The notes: generated by a model from the sequence alone, not told the origin. A DNA stretch of 64,000 nt from Portunus trituberculatus (GCF_017591435.1 NC_059294.1:19107475-19171474); one strand, 5' to 3'. Positions 9,475 through 51,089 are shown, counted from the stretch's first letter. A program made the numbers and translations.

Positions 9475-10488
9475 CAGTAAAACCTCAGCTCACGACCATA
9501 ATTCGTTCCTAAATCCTGTTCGTCACCCGATTTGTTCGTCCCCTGAATCAATTTTTCCCATAAGAATGTATTGAAATACCATTAATCCGTTCCAGACCCG
9601 CCAAAAAATCATACTTTTGTCCATAAAACCCATTCAAAATAGACCTTTAATGTATGCATGACATGAACAAAATAATTATAGAAAGCGTAAATTGTTTTAC
9701 TTACCTAAATGCTATCAAAATGATAATAAAATGAATAAAAAAGAAAAGGTTATTTACTTGAGAGACTGGACGTGATGGCTTGATGGAATGGAGGAGAGGA
9801 GGATGGGGAGGAAGACAGACAAGATCCAAGAAGACAGTCATGAGAGAGGACTTTGGATGTGTGCAGCGTGCCAGAGCTACACAACAGCTGTGTAGCGTCA
9901 CAAGTCAGTGCCGCTATGTGGGGCCCCGTTATAGTGAACATCAGCGTGGGAAACATGGAAAGATTGCTAGTCTTCGTCTCTGCCTTGGAAGATTCTTGTC
10001 TGCTGGGGATTGACTTCCTAACGCGTGTGGGAGCAAGTTTGGACTTCCAAGAAGGGAAGTTAAAGGTACGTGGCCAGGAAGTTTCTTTGATCCTCGGAGG
10101 TGATGCTCAGTGTGAGAGGAGCTGGCAGTAGGGCGGTGTTCCTTGCCAGGTGAGCGAGGAAACAGCTGCGATGGATGTACCACAATCTGCAGTACCTGGA
10201 CATGGTCAGGATGATGATGATAGCAACGCTGAGAGCCACCAGAGCAGCGAGGATAACGCCGAGGAAGCTACAGTAGAGCGCGCCGGTAACATCACCATGC
10301 CCAGGAAAAACAGGAGAAAATCGTGGTGGCACGGAGATTATGTTATGTAATATTTTTCGTATGTTCCTGTTTCTATTTTCTTATGTTTTGTTTGGTTCGC
10401 CTGCCCCTGGGTCGATATATTGACAATTTTTTTGGTCGTCTCCCGAATTGTTTGTCCTTAGAGACGTTTGTCAAGCGAGGTTTTACTC
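9475..10488 (+). mobile_element. Tigger/pogo-like element family A, copy A1
   Basis: Terminal inverted repeats: CAGTAAAACCTCAGCTCACG at 9475 and, reversed, an end reading GCGAGGTTTTACTC at 10488 (last base changed from G). A TA dinucleotide flanks both sides. The terminal pattern CAGT....CCTC, TA duplication and lack of a transposase point to a non-autonomous Tigger/pogo-type element. Copies A2 (51087-52098) and A3 (53305-54406, minus) share ends and interior. The interior carries pieces of a Gypsy pol gene. Confidence 0.85.
9853..10350 (+). pseudogene. Gypsy pol fragments (protease C-half plus pol tail) inside A1
   Basis: The segment encodes NMERLLVFVSALEDSCLLGID and then KLKVRGQEVSLIL, which aligns with the C-terminal half of the Gypsy copy 1 protease (VERLPVFVADLEEPCLLGLD, VRGQEVPLL). 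The DTG active site is not included, so it cannot be a protease. After a stop and a short gap, 10150-10350 reads an acidic stretch ending MPRKNRRKSWWHGDYVM. This recalls the short basic-aromatic C-terminus of Gypsy Pol (inference). All three A copies retain the protease part in the same place. It was therefore acquired before the family spread, probably from an internally deleted Gypsy like the one at 10788-14643. Confidence 0.7.
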
Positions 10489-10787
10489 TACTTTGCTTAG
10501 ATAATGCGTAACCTACGAAATTCTCACATAACTGGAAGTCAAAGTCTAAGTCAAAAGTTTTGAAATGAGTAGCATGAGCTAGAATGCACCCAACTCCAGC
10601 CAGAGTGCATAGTCCCAGATGTTTCGAGAGTGCAAGACTTTGTTTTCATTTAATTCAAAGCACAAGAAGAATTCATATGAATTTCAATATCAGTAAACAG
10701 TTACTAAATTTATTTCCTTTATATAATAATACTTATCATATTTTCAAGCGCCTCATAATTATTCAAGCGCCTCATAATTAATAGTAT
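10489..10787. other. No recognisable gene
   Basis: AT-rich spacer between element A1 and Gypsy copy 2. It contains a short tandem duplication of TTCAAGCGCCTCATAATTA-like sequence at 10743-10780. GTAT at 10784-10787 is a target duplication. Confidence 0.5.
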
Positions 10788-11150
10788 TGTTACCTTCTCA
10801 CCTGTGGTTGTCCGCTTTCACTGGCTGCGTCAGCTTCGTTGTCAAGGGTCCGGAGCACACAGGAGCACATCAGCACGAGGCACACAATGAGGGGTAATGG
10901 CGGGCACCGCCGGACAGAGAAACACCAGCTTACTCACGTCCTTTACAGAGTCCTCAGTTCACAGTACATCACACACACAGGGCACTCAGGCACTCCACAG
11001 GCGTCCCCAGGGAGGGGCACAACAGACTACCGCAGCAGGCAGCACGTCTTAATTAACGGAGCGTGCGTCTCCCAGTCTCGCCTTGCACTTGCTCTCTTGC
11101 AGACTACTCAATCGCGTCGCGCTAACACTCACAAAGCGACATTCCTCACA
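10788..11150 (-). repeat. 3' LTR of Gypsy copy 2
   Basis: 363 bp. On the minus strand the first bases read TGTGAG instead of TGTTAC (two substitutions). It lacks about 27 bp found in the other LTR, around a CA-rich stretch near its middle and near its start. Confidence 0.85.
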
Positions 11151-11195
11151 CTATAAAACAGAAAGGCAAAATGCATACAAAGTAAACTAGAACAT

Positions 11196-12394
11196 TTAGG
11201 ACAGTTCAAAATCTCTCAGATACACAGGAGGCCGGCGGTGACGGACAGGGTGAGCAGCAGTCTCCACCACCAGCTGGCTCTCACCTGAATCACCGCCCAC
11301 TGCCTCCTCATCCACCTTGGGGACGTCCTCCATCGCTTCCGGGACATCTTCTTCGGCACTTCCTTCCTCCTCGGGCTCATCTGAACCCCAGGAGAAGTGA
11401 CCAGGGCAGTGGTAGCGCCACAAGCGATCCACGTGCACTACCAACGCCCGCTTGTGACCTCTTCTGATCTTGTACGTGACCGCCGAGGGCACGGCCACAA
11501 TGGTATAGAGCCCCTCCCAGGGGCTCTGCAGCTTCGGCGAGAGGACTGCGTCGGGGGTTGTGCAGTCACACCCTGTACCCCTCTGCATACCTGACGTCTC
11601 GCATGCGGCGGTCGTACAGTTCCTTCATAGCGCGATTCCCCGTCCTCAGCTTGCCGTGCACCTCACGATGGGCCTCCGCGAGCCGCTCCATCTGCGCCTC
11701 CTTCAGGTGGGTGGCGCTCCGCTGCGCCAGGTCCTCCAGGAAGCCCGACAGCGGGCCCGCCATACACGGCCGCTCTCCCTGCCGCCGCGCCTCGGTCCGC
11801 TGCACCTCTTCACACGCCCCAACCGGCGTGCCGGCGGGTATATTTCGAGCCTTGTCAGAGAAGTTAGCCAGTAACACAGTGACTAACTCCTTCCCCGCTC
11901 CTACGAGGATCCTTCCAAGTGACAAACCGTCAGCCAGCCGCAGGTTACTCACAGGCTCCACCAGACCCTCTGCCTCCTTCATCACACGTGTTAAACGGCA
12001 CTGAACGCGGGCCTCGGTGGGTGGGGGCAGCCTCAGTCGCTTCGTCACGCCTGACTTCACGAAGGAAAAGCACGTCATGGCCACGTACCATCATTCTCTT
12101 CTGCCTGAAGTCAACACAGGCGTCCATCCTCGTCAGGTAGTCGTATCCTAGTAAACACTCCTCGTCCAGGTCAGCGACGAAGACCGGCATGTCTTCCTCC
12201 ACGCCACCTACAAGCACACGAACATTCACCGGACTCTGCAGCGACATGCAGTCCCCCGTTACTCCACACAGCTGTTGAGGCGAGTCTGGCAACCACTCAG
12301 CCTCCACCAGCCCTGGCCGCACCAGCGTGTGATCTGCGGCGCTGTCCACAGTCATGCGACACGGCCTCCCGTCCACGGGCCTCTCACCTGCCAA
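11196..12394 (-). pseudogene. pol: Deleted Pol of Gypsy copy 2 (protease joined to integrase C-terminus)
   Basis: Minus strand, read from 12394 down. A protease domain has LTVDS-like TVDSAADHTLV, where copy 1 has DTG; the active-site glycine is alanine, so activity is doubtful. It then has PVFVADLDEECLLGYDYL. After a frame change near 12000 it continues through GKELVTVLLANFSD and FLEDLAQRSATHLKEAQ. It then passes in frame, with no intervening RT, into AEAHREVHGKLRTG and KELYDRRMRD, the region just before the integrase GPY module. The last part (11588-11196), in another frame, holds LSPKLQSPWEGLYT, HVDRLWRYH and an acidic tail ending RRPPVYLRDFELS. Relative to copy 1 roughly 2.4 kb is gone. 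Confidence 0.85.
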
Positions 12395-13737
12395 CGGAGT
12401 AGTGACACTTCACACAAGCCGGGGCACTGTAGTTTTGTCCGGCTGAGAGACGGCCCCTGCCTTCAGCCTGTAGTCATTTCCCGCTGACACTACCTCCTTC
12501 GGGCTGGGACAAGCGCTGGAGCGGTGTCCAGCTTCGCTGCAGTCCTCGCAGCAGGGCTGAAAGGCGACACGATCAGGCAGGTCGAGAGAGCGCGCCCCTC
12601 GCTCCCTCGGGCACTGGGTCCTCACGTGCCCCTTCTCATCGCACCGCCAGCACCGCCCGCCGAACGCTCCCGGGCTCGCCGCACATGACGCTGGCCTCCT
12701 CTTCACTTGACCCTTGCGTCCTCTCACGTCACTGCAGGGCCGAGCGAAGGTAGACAGGAAGCTCGCGGTCTGCATGAAGGCCTCAAACTCCATTGCACGA
12801 GCCAAAGCCTCTTGCGCGTCAGCTGGGTGTGCCTGTCTCACATAAATCTGCAGCTGGTGGTCCACCAAGGCATCCAGGAAAGCACCACTCGCCAACACGG
12901 TGACCATTTCCTCACCGGCCGTTGGGTACGACCTTCTCACCAGTGCCTCTACGTCGTGGGCCAGCTAGGACAGCGTCTCGCCCCTCTGCCGCGTCCTCTT
13001 CTTCAGCTGGGCACGATACACCTCAGCCTGGTGGCGGTGCCCGAAGCGACGTCAGGGAAAGAGGCACGCTGCGTTGGCGGGAGGTGGCCAAACACCTCGA
13101 TAGCTGGACCCCTGAGAGCTGTGGCTAGCTGCAAGGCCTTCTCAGCCTGGTCCCAGCCCTGTGCAGCCGCCAGCAGATCAAACTGGGCAGCATAGGACTC
13201 CCAGGCTACCTTACCGTCGTACTCGGCAGGCTTGCGAGACTTGAAGCAGGGGAAAGGCGAGCGAGGTGGTGAAGGTGGAGGTGACAAAGACAGCGCGCGC
13301 GCCATGCCGGACAGGGAAGAAAGGGAAGATGGCGGGAAACTTGTCGCCAAGTCGCCAACAAACCCGCGTTTCCCAAAGGCCGCGAGGCCGCTGGTGGGCC
13401 CCCAGGAGCCCTCCACGGGCCCGCTGCTCCAACAAGGCCCCAGTCCCCGTCCACGGCATCAGGAGGGGCAGAAGCGACACTCCCAAGGCTAATGAAACAC
13501 TCCTTGTCGGGCCACGGGCACCCCGCCATATCCGGTTGGCGCACTGCCTTATGTCTCTCACCTCATCCCGCAGCGCCTGCAGGTCCTTCTCCAGCTCGCC
13601 ATTCACCGTCTGCAGGTCACCCTACAGATGTTGCTCTACTAGTTCACCTCGTACACTTTCGCAGGAACGATCGGTGTAATCCTGCGCCTCCGCCCTCAAG
13701 GAGCCCAGGCTAGACTGCAGCACCTTCACCAACTGCT

Positions 13738-14036
13738 GTGTAATTCACTGTTTTGATCTGCTGCAGTCTCTGACGAGACAGCCAGACGTTACCCTACGGA
13801 ACGAGCTCAGAGCTCATTGTTTCCGATCTTGGGATAGGTCTGAGACCAGGCACACACCACACACCGGGACAAGAAGGTCACAACTCCTCGATTTACATCC
13901 CGTACCTACTCACTGCTAGGTGAACAGGGGCTACACGTGAAAGGAGACACACCCAAATATCTCCACTCGGCCGGGGAATCGAACCCCGGTCATCTGGCTT
14001 GTGAAGCCAGCGCTCTAGCCACTGAGCTACCGGGCC
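13738..14036 (-). mobile_element. tRNA-Val-headed SINE, copy S1
   Basis: A minus-strand SINE of about 300 bp is inserted in gag of Gypsy copy 2. The head (14036-13966) folds as a tRNA with anticodon CAC. The body contains CACCTAGCAGTGAGTAGGTA and ends GTGAATTACAC. S2 at 55788 is nearly identical. Confidence 0.9.
13966..14036 (-). other. tRNA-Val(CAC)-like SINE head
   Basis: Cloverleaf parts: D arm GCTC...GAGC, anticodon stem CTGGC/GCCAG with loop TTCACAA, T arm CCGGGGTTCGATTCCCCGG. It is fused to the SINE body and interrupts a retrotransposon gene, so it is read as a SINE promoter, not a functional tRNA gene. Confidence 0.85.
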
Positions 14037-14238
14037 GTGTGTGTGCCGCCTGCCGCCGTGCCTGTTCTGACTGTTCTGCCCTCATAGACGCCAGCATAGA
14101 CGTTATCAGCTCGAGCTGGTCGGGCTTCCTCTCACCCGGCTCAGCCTCACCACCACCACCATTAGCCTCAGCATGCTCCATCACGCTAACCAGTCACAAG
14201 CAACCACAAGCACGGTAAAACACAGGACACTAAATCCT

Positions 14239-14252
14239 CACTCCTGACACCA
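14239..14252 (-). promoter_or_regulatory. Primer-binding site of Gypsy copy 2
   Basis: On the minus strand TGGTGTCAGGAGTG follows the 5' LTR after one base and matches the tRNA-Leu 3' end over 14 bases. Confidence 0.8.
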
Positions 14253-14253
14253 C

Positions 14254-14643
14254 TGTTACCTTCTCACCCGTGGTTGTCCACTTTCACTGGCTGCGTCAGC
14301 TTCGTTGTCAAGGGTTCGGAGCACACAGGAACACATCAGCACGAGGCACACAATGGGGGGTAATGGCGGGCACCGCCGGACAGAGAAACACCAGCTTACT
14401 CACGTCCTTTAATGAGTCCTCAGTTCACAGTACATCACAGGGCAGCCTCCACACACACACACAGGGCACTCAGGCACTCCACAGGCGTCCCCAGGGGCGG
14501 GCACAACAGACCACAGCAGCAGACAGCACGTCTTAATTAACGGAGCGTGCGTCTCCCAGTCTCGCCTTGCACTCGCTCTCTTGCAGACTACTCAATCGCA
14601 TCGCGCTAACACTCACAAAGCACATACACACACATTCGTAACA
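14254..14643 (-). repeat. 5' LTR of Gypsy copy 2
   Basis: 390 bp, TGTTAC...GTAACA. Its minus-strand start TGTTACGAATGTGTGTG resembles the copy 1 LTR start. Confidence 0.9.
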
Positions 14644-14989
14644 GTATTTTTTTTTATTGATTTATAACTAACAAAATTGGCAACTCGTCTCTCATCCAAT
14701 CAGCGTCAGTGTTCGCTATCACGTGACTCTGAGGAGCAAGCAGAAGCGAACAGCCTTGAAAGGCGTTCGCCTATGTGGGCGAACGCTTTTGGAGCGTTCG
14801 TTTTTTTTATAGATAATTCAAGATGATTTGTTGTTTGGGACAAGTAGGTTATCATGCATGTCACCTTAGGTAGTCCTACCTAGGTAAAACAAAGCAAGTT
14901 TTCTTCAGCATTGATACATGTCTCCGCACGTCACTTATATAACGTAGTTAAAGGAATCAATACATGGTTTTGGGTGCCTGTACATGCAT

Positions 14990-14993
<4 letters not shown>
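14644..14993. other. FTSJ1 upstream region
   Basis: Non-coding sequence between Gypsy copy 2 and the microsatellites. It contains a 9-bp perfect hairpin, GCGTTCGCC (14763-14771) and GGCGAACGC (14778-14786), followed by a T-run. No TATA or initiator could be assigned with confidence. Confidence 0.5.
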
Positions 14994-15269
<276 letters not shown>

Positions 15270-15354
15270 AAGCTCGTTGCAAAGACACACTGGCCGTCAC
15301 TAATCAGCTGATGGACCAAACACGTCCTCCTAGAAGAAGACCAAACACGTGGAA

Positions 15355-45500
<30,146 letters not shown>

Positions 45501-46047
45501 AAATTAAAATTTTTACTTTATAATTATGGTGAAATTTAGTTGACAGAAATTAGTACAATTTTATTTGTTGCATGCAACGACTTAACTTGGTCTCATGCCC
45601 ACATTCTTGAATCGTCTGACTACAGAGTAACTCTCATATTTATCTTTGCTGTATAACTCTCACATAATTTCTGACTATGATAAATTCTTTGATTACTTAA
45701 GGGAGGTGTCTAGTGGGAGGTCTAGCGGGCATGTGATGTCCAGTGGGTGTGAAATTTTAGTATGTTGTTTGTTGGTGCCTGTATATTAATTAGAATTTGT
45801 GAATTCAATGGAATTTGGGTGAAGCATTGGAGGAACTCAAACATAGACTTGATTTTTCAGCCAATCACTTAAAAAAATACTATAGAAACTTTGTTTACAT
45901 ATCTGCATTTTGTATTTATAAAATTTTATATTTTTTATTGTCTGAAAATCAGGTATTTTTCATCTTTAATTTTTGTATTTTATTTATTCCACTTCTTTTT
46001 AAATTTTCTTAAATTTTCTAAATACAAAAAATTGCTCTTTAGTTGTA
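45501..46047. other. 3' flank of FTSJ1
   Basis: AT-rich. Probably holds the 3' UTR and polyadenylation site, which I could not place. Confidence 0.5.
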
Positions 46048-46420
46048 CAGTCATAGTGGAAAGTTTGGCCCCAAAATTACAGGGCGCCCAAACTTTTCGC
46101 TAAACTCAAAACACAAAAAATACATAATCTGCGACCAAACTTTTCGCTATTTTTCAATGGTATGGTTTGTACCACTATTTAGCAGAGACAATATGCACGA
46201 CTTGGCAACTCTATTTAGTTACTCCCAGGCCCATGTGGTGTCATGTGCAAGCATATATCACATGGATTGCACGTTTTTTTGCGGTGGTCTTTGTCCTTTG
46301 CCTCATTACCTGAAATGGGAAGTGGTAAAGAGCTGGGAAGAGACACAGTTGTTGCTATTATAACCCTTTATAAGGAGGGCTATAATTGTAAAGATAAGCC
46401 ACTCATGTAGGAATAGGAGT

Positions 46421-47345
46421 GTGGCAAGTTCAAAAGTAGATCAAGAAATTTCGAGATGGGTAGGTGACACCATTCCTACCCCCAAGTCTCACTTTGGTTG
46501 GCCAAGAAAGATATCAAATCGTACTTCTAAGGTTATTAGGAGGCAGTTGAATAAAAATCCAGTACTCACAGCTAGAAAACTGAAGGAGAGTAATCCTTCA
46601 CTGCTTCAGGATGTGTCTGTAAGATGTATCTCTGATCATTTACTCAAAGATTTACAATATCATAGTTTTTGTGCCAAAGTTCTTCCCTTGCTAAGTGTGA
46701 AAAACATATGTGATTGCATAGCTTTTTATAAGAAATATAGAGATTGAGCCCTAGAAGATTGGGTGTGGAGTCTTGTGGAGTGACGAGTCAATGTTTGTGG
46801 TGTCATTGTCAGGCTGCAGATTCGTGTGTGTGAGGTGCCCCAGGGGGTCTGATCCCGATGACCCATGCTATACAGCTAAAGTGGTAAAGCATGCTCCAAG
46901 TGTTATGGTGTGGGGTTGTTTTGGGTTTGGTGGAGTTGGCACTTTAGTGTTTCTTGAAAAAAAATGAGTATAAATCAGCACAGTTATTTCGAGTTATTGT
47001 GTGATAACCTGCCTGAAAATTTTGAAAAGTGTAACGCTAGTTGGTTTATGTAAGACAGAGCTCCTGCTCACACAGCTTAGTCTGTTACCCAGTGGTTAGA
47101 GGACTGTGGTGTAAACTACTTCAAAAAGTGGCCTGGGAATTCACCAGACCTGAATCCCATACAGCACATGCGGCATATTAAAAACAGCTTGAAGATCGTG
47201 ATGCTTCGACTGTAGCAAAGCTAGAAATATAAATACAAGATGTTTGGTTTGATATTATTCCCAGTCATGTAGAAAAACTAGCAAGAAGCATCCCAGCATG
47301 TTTGGAGAAGGTCATCAAGCTTAAAGAAAAATCACTTTGCAAATA
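46421..47345 (+). pseudogene. Tc1-type DD34E transposase, decayed
   Basis: Paired DNA-binding region: HFGWPRKISNRTSKVIRRQL and TARKLKESNPS. Catalytic region: MWSDESMFV (first Asp), APSVMVWGCFGFGGVG, a degraded APAHTA box, and WPGNSPDLNPIQHM, where the usual catalytic glutamate of NPIE is glutamine. Several stops (for example near 46745, 46965 and 47050) and frame changes. Dead copy. Confidence 0.88.
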
Positions 47346-47373
47346 AGGTATATCATGTACCATTTAAATGTCT

Positions 47374-48122
47374 TTAACCCGTAAAGTCCGACAGGCCTTA
47401 AATACGGCTGCATAGCACACTTCCGATAGTCCTTAAATGGGGCAGCTACTTTGAGCGCTAATAAAAACCGTGCTAGCATTGGTAGCGCTGCTATATTTGG
47501 TCATGACGTAGGCCTATGGTAGTACTGTCGGCTCCCAGGAAGCACACCGCTCTAGCCAGCTAGTCTCCCGCAAATTTCTGTGAGGTGCGTGAGCGTCGTG
47601 TCGCGGTGATAATTATTTACGTATTTACTTATTTAAGGAACTATTATTTACAACTATGGCTACTGGTGCTAAGAGGAAGCTAAAGTGTAGTGATAAAAGT
47701 GATAGACAAGGCGGGACAAGACGCAAAGTGCACAGGTTGGAGGTAGATCCCGACCCCGCTATTGTGACAACATCGTCACCCACGCTTGATAAAAACATAC
47801 GTAACTATAATCAGCCAATATGAGTGAAAACACGAAAAACATGTGAAAACACTTAAAAACATGAGCAGTGCCTTACATTATGTAAGAATACACATAAAAG
47901 CACCTCCCCCGAGTTGCCGCTACCACAATCTTCTCCAATTATCGGTTATTATTCTGAGACAACCATAGTGAGTAGAGCAATAAAAACTTGTAGGATGATG
48001 CATTGTCATGTCTACTAACAGCAGATTTTTTTCCAGAGTAATTTATAAGAGTTGATTTTTTTTATGATAATTGCGGTAATGGAAGGGTGCGAATTTTGCG
48101 GCCATCGGTCTTAGCGGGTTAA
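47374..48122. mobile_element. piggyBac-type MITE (TTAA), M3
   Basis: TTAA|CCCGTAAAGTCCGACAGG at 47374 and CGGTCTTAGCGGG|TTAA ending 48122; the ends match imperfectly as inverted repeats. A short frame at 47656 (MATGAKRKLKCSDKSDRQGG) may be a relic of an internal gene. Inserted in the Tc1 element. Confidence 0.85.
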
Positions 48123-48186
48123 ATGTCTATTGTATTTAAAGGTCACAGTTGTTTACATCTTGCACCCAAACTTTCCACTATGACTG

Positions 48187-48476
48187 TACTTTTTCAAAAG
48201 TTTCTTTCTTGATATATTGTGTTTGTAGTAATTTCTAAGAACATCTGTTTGGCTTTTGAACAAAAGAGGAGAGAACAATATGATACGTACTAGCATGTCT
48301 TGTGTGTGGCAGTGTGGCTCAAAATGGCATCTGGGTGGGAAGGGATTTAATTTTACATAAATAAGCCTTGCTGTCTGGTAATTTAAGTTATCCTGGACAT
48401 CCTGAGTGAAAAAAACTTTTTTGTCCAATTTTGAAAATATTAATCAAAAAATACCACTAGACACCCCCATTAATTT
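48187..48476. other. No recognisable gene
   Basis: Between the Tc1 element and LINE K3. Confidence 0.5.
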
Positions 48477-50147
48477 CCAAAGTGGAGCACATCTTGACTT
48501 CATCCTTGAAGATTTCAGTGTTTATCAAAGCTGTGGTTTTCTTCTCCCTTCACTCACCATCCTGGTGAACTAGCCTTTAACTTTGCTATTCTCTATGACT
48601 TACAGCAACTGCTGCAACCAACACTTTACTCATATTCCTGACCATCTTGCAGATATGCCCAACATTCTTGATCATATCCTAACTTATAATCCTTTTGCTT
48701 ATGTTGTTACCCTATCTTCTCCATTGGTCTCCTCCAATCACAATCTCATATTTGTTTCTTGTCCTATAGTTCCAATCCCTCCACATGATCGCCCAAAGCA
48801 GAGGTGGCTCTGGTGATACCTTTGCTAGCTGATGGGGTATTCTAAGGAAGATATTATACTGATTTTCGATGGAATGAATACTGATTCCATGTCAAAAACC
48901 TGCCTCTGTGCTGAGTGCACAACAGAGGTGACACTGGTATGGAGGTATACATTTCTCACTTTTTTCTCTCAACCTAAATGTTTCTTGTGCTATGCATGAT
49001 ATAGAGGTGGCTTATGAAAGATACTTGATCCTTCCATCACCTAAATCTCATTCTGTTTATATTTCTGCCTGAAATCATCCCAAATCTTCCTACAATTTGA
49101 CTTCTTTTAGAGATAGAAGTTTCAAGACATTTGTCCCTGACTTTTGGCTAATTCTTTACCAATCTTTAAAGGAACTAACATTTCAAGTGGGCCTTTTTTG
49201 TAATCTTTTGTTGCCCTTGGCTGGTTTCCCTCTTAAAAAAAAATTCTAAAGCTGAACTCCTCGTCTTTCAAATGTTTGCTAAAGAGTTTTTTTATATATA
49301 TCCTCAACAGGAACATTCTTAAACATTTATCACTTCACAATCTTCTATCTAATAGCTAGTATGGTTTCTGTCAAGGCCACTCTACTGGTGATTTATTAGC
49401 TTCCCTTATTGAGTCTTGGTCATCCTTTTCAGGGATTTTGGTGAAACTTTTGCATTTGCCTTAGACATATCAATAACATATCAAAATGCTGTAATTTCCA
49501 AACTACCTTCCTATGGCTTCTGTTCTTCTCTCCGCAGCTTCATCTCATGTTTCCTTTCTGACTGTTCTATTGCTACTTTAGTAAATGGTCATTATTCTCC
49601 TAAATCTATTAACAGTTGTGTCCCTCAGGGTTCTATCCTATCACCTACTCTCTTCCTATTATTCATTAATTATCTTCTAAACCAAACTTCTTGTCTTATC
49701 AATTCTTATGCTGATGATACCACCCTACGCTTTTCCATGTCTTTTCAGAGACGACCAACCCTTCCAGAAGTAAACAGATCTTGCATGGAAGCAACAGAAT
49801 ATCTGATATCTAATCTCTCTAAAATTTCTGATTGGGAAAAAGCAAACTTAGTATTGTTCAATGCCTCAAAAACTCAATTCCTCTTTCTAACGACTCAACA
49901 CAATCTCCCAGACAATTAGCCCTTCTTCTTCAGTGACACTCAACTGTCTCCCTCTTTTACACTGAACATTCTTGGTCTGTCTTTTACTTATAATCTACAA
50001 ACTGGAAACTTCATATCTCATCTCCAGCTAAAACACCTTCTGTGAAGTTAGGTGTCCTGAGTTGTCTCTGCCAGTTTTTCTCAATTCTGTAACTGGTAAG
50101 TCTGTACAGGGACCTTACCTGTTTATGCATGGAATATGTCATATATA

Positions 50148-50191
<44 letters not shown>

Positions 50192-50727
50192 TGCGTGCGT
50201 GCACGCGCTTTTTTGGGGGGGGACTCCACTCGTACAGCTCTTTTAGACCAGGTGGAATTAAAAGCTGTTTTATTAGCTCCACTGCACTAACTGACTGTTT
50301 TCAGCCTCTTTCTCATCACTACAATGTTGCATTCCTTACTATCTTCTACTGCTATTTTTATGCCAACTGCTCGCCTGATCTTACTAGCTGCATGCTTCCT
50401 TTCCCTCTACGGTGCCACTGTACAAGACCTTTCTTTCCTCCTTATTCTGTCCGCCTCTCTAATGCAAGAGTTAACCAGTACTCTCAATCATTAATCCCTT
50501 TCTCTGGCAAGATTTGGAACTCCCTACCAGCTTCTGTATTTCCACTTTTCTATGACTTTAACTCTTTTCAAGAGGGATGTTTCAAGACACTAATCCTTTG
50601 TTTTTGGTAAGCTCTTCTGACTGTATGGAGATCAGCACTTCAGTGGGCCTCTATTCTTTTTCTTAATACCTGTTTTTGTTGCCTTTGGTCAGTGCCCCTT
50701 CCTACACAAAGAAAAAAAAAAAAAAAA
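48477..50727 (+). pseudogene. LINE family K, copy K3
   Basis: Non-LTR retrotransposon remnant. 48480-48960: end of the endonuclease domain (FAYVVTLSSPLVSSNHNLI). 49416-49919: a 167-residue open RT segment with FAFALDIS, VPQGSILSPTLFLLFINYLL, the catalytic box YADD and NLVLFNASKTQFLFL. 50240-50610: C-terminal region (NARVNQYSQSLIPFSGKIWN then SLPAS). 3' UTR to an A-run at 50710-50727. A (GT)n tract interrupts at 50151-50188. K1 and K2 are sister copies. The clade is CR1/Jockey-like; frames are broken. Confidence 0.82.
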
Positions 50728-51001
50728 AATTCACTCAATGTTTTCATCATGTTGATGAGATGATGCTCTTTGCACATCACACATTTCAAATGTAATTACC
50801 TGCTCACATTTCAAGCATTTTATTGAAGTTTGTAGCTAATTTACATTTACAAAACTACCTCAGTAATTACAAAACTAAATTTGCAAGATTTATTAATGTG
50901 TTTAAACTGAAAATGACTGGGCTGAAAGACTGATGCCAAAGGTTTCTCTGCATAATTCAAAAAGATAATGAGCCTTGTCATCTTGACTTGGCCAGCTCTT
51001 T

Positions 51002-51003
<2 letters not shown>
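50728..51003. other. No recognisable gene
   Basis: AT-rich spacer before the (TA)n and element A2. Confidence 0.5.

Positions 51004-51086
<83 letters not shown>
51004..51086. repeat. (TA)n microsatellite
   Basis: Directly abuts element A2. Confidence 0.95.

Positions 51087-51089
<3 letters not shown>

Larger units (their letters stand above)
12410..14184 (-). pseudogene. gag: Gag of Gypsy copy 2, interrupted
   Basis: The start codon is at 14184 on the minus strand (MMEHAEANGGGGEAEPGERK). The coiled-coil region is split by a SINE at 13738-14036. The rest continues in shifted frames to 12410. Recognisable parts are KVAWESYAAQFDLLAAAQGW in the capsid-like region and two CCHC knuckles, CWRCDEKGHVRTQC and CEDCSEAGHRSSAC. 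Several frameshifts and at least one stop are present. At the gag-pol overlap the heptamer is GGGAAAT (12482-12476), in the same phase as the copy 1 site but followed at once by TGA in the -1 frame, so frameshifting could not yield Pol here. Confidence 0.85.
10788..14643 (-). mobile_element. Ty3/Gypsy LTR retrotransposon, copy 2, internally deleted
   Basis: Minus-strand element, 3.86 kb, flanked by GTAT at 10784-10787 and 14644-14647. In its own orientation: 5' LTR 14643-14254, tRNA-Leu-type primer site, gag, protease, then a direct jump from the pre-RT linker to the integrase C-terminus, and 3' LTR 11150-10788. RT, RNase H and the integrase catalytic core are missing. It belongs to the same lineage as copy 1 but is clearly diverged, and its LTRs differ by several substitutions and indels, so it is older. 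A SINE interrupts gag. Confidence 0.9.
46048..48186 (+). mobile_element. Tc1/mariner element with nested MITE
   Basis: Perfect inverted ends of 21 bp or more starting CAGTCATAGTGGAAAGTTTG, TA on both sides. About 1.39 kb without the nested MITE M3. Confidence 0.92.
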
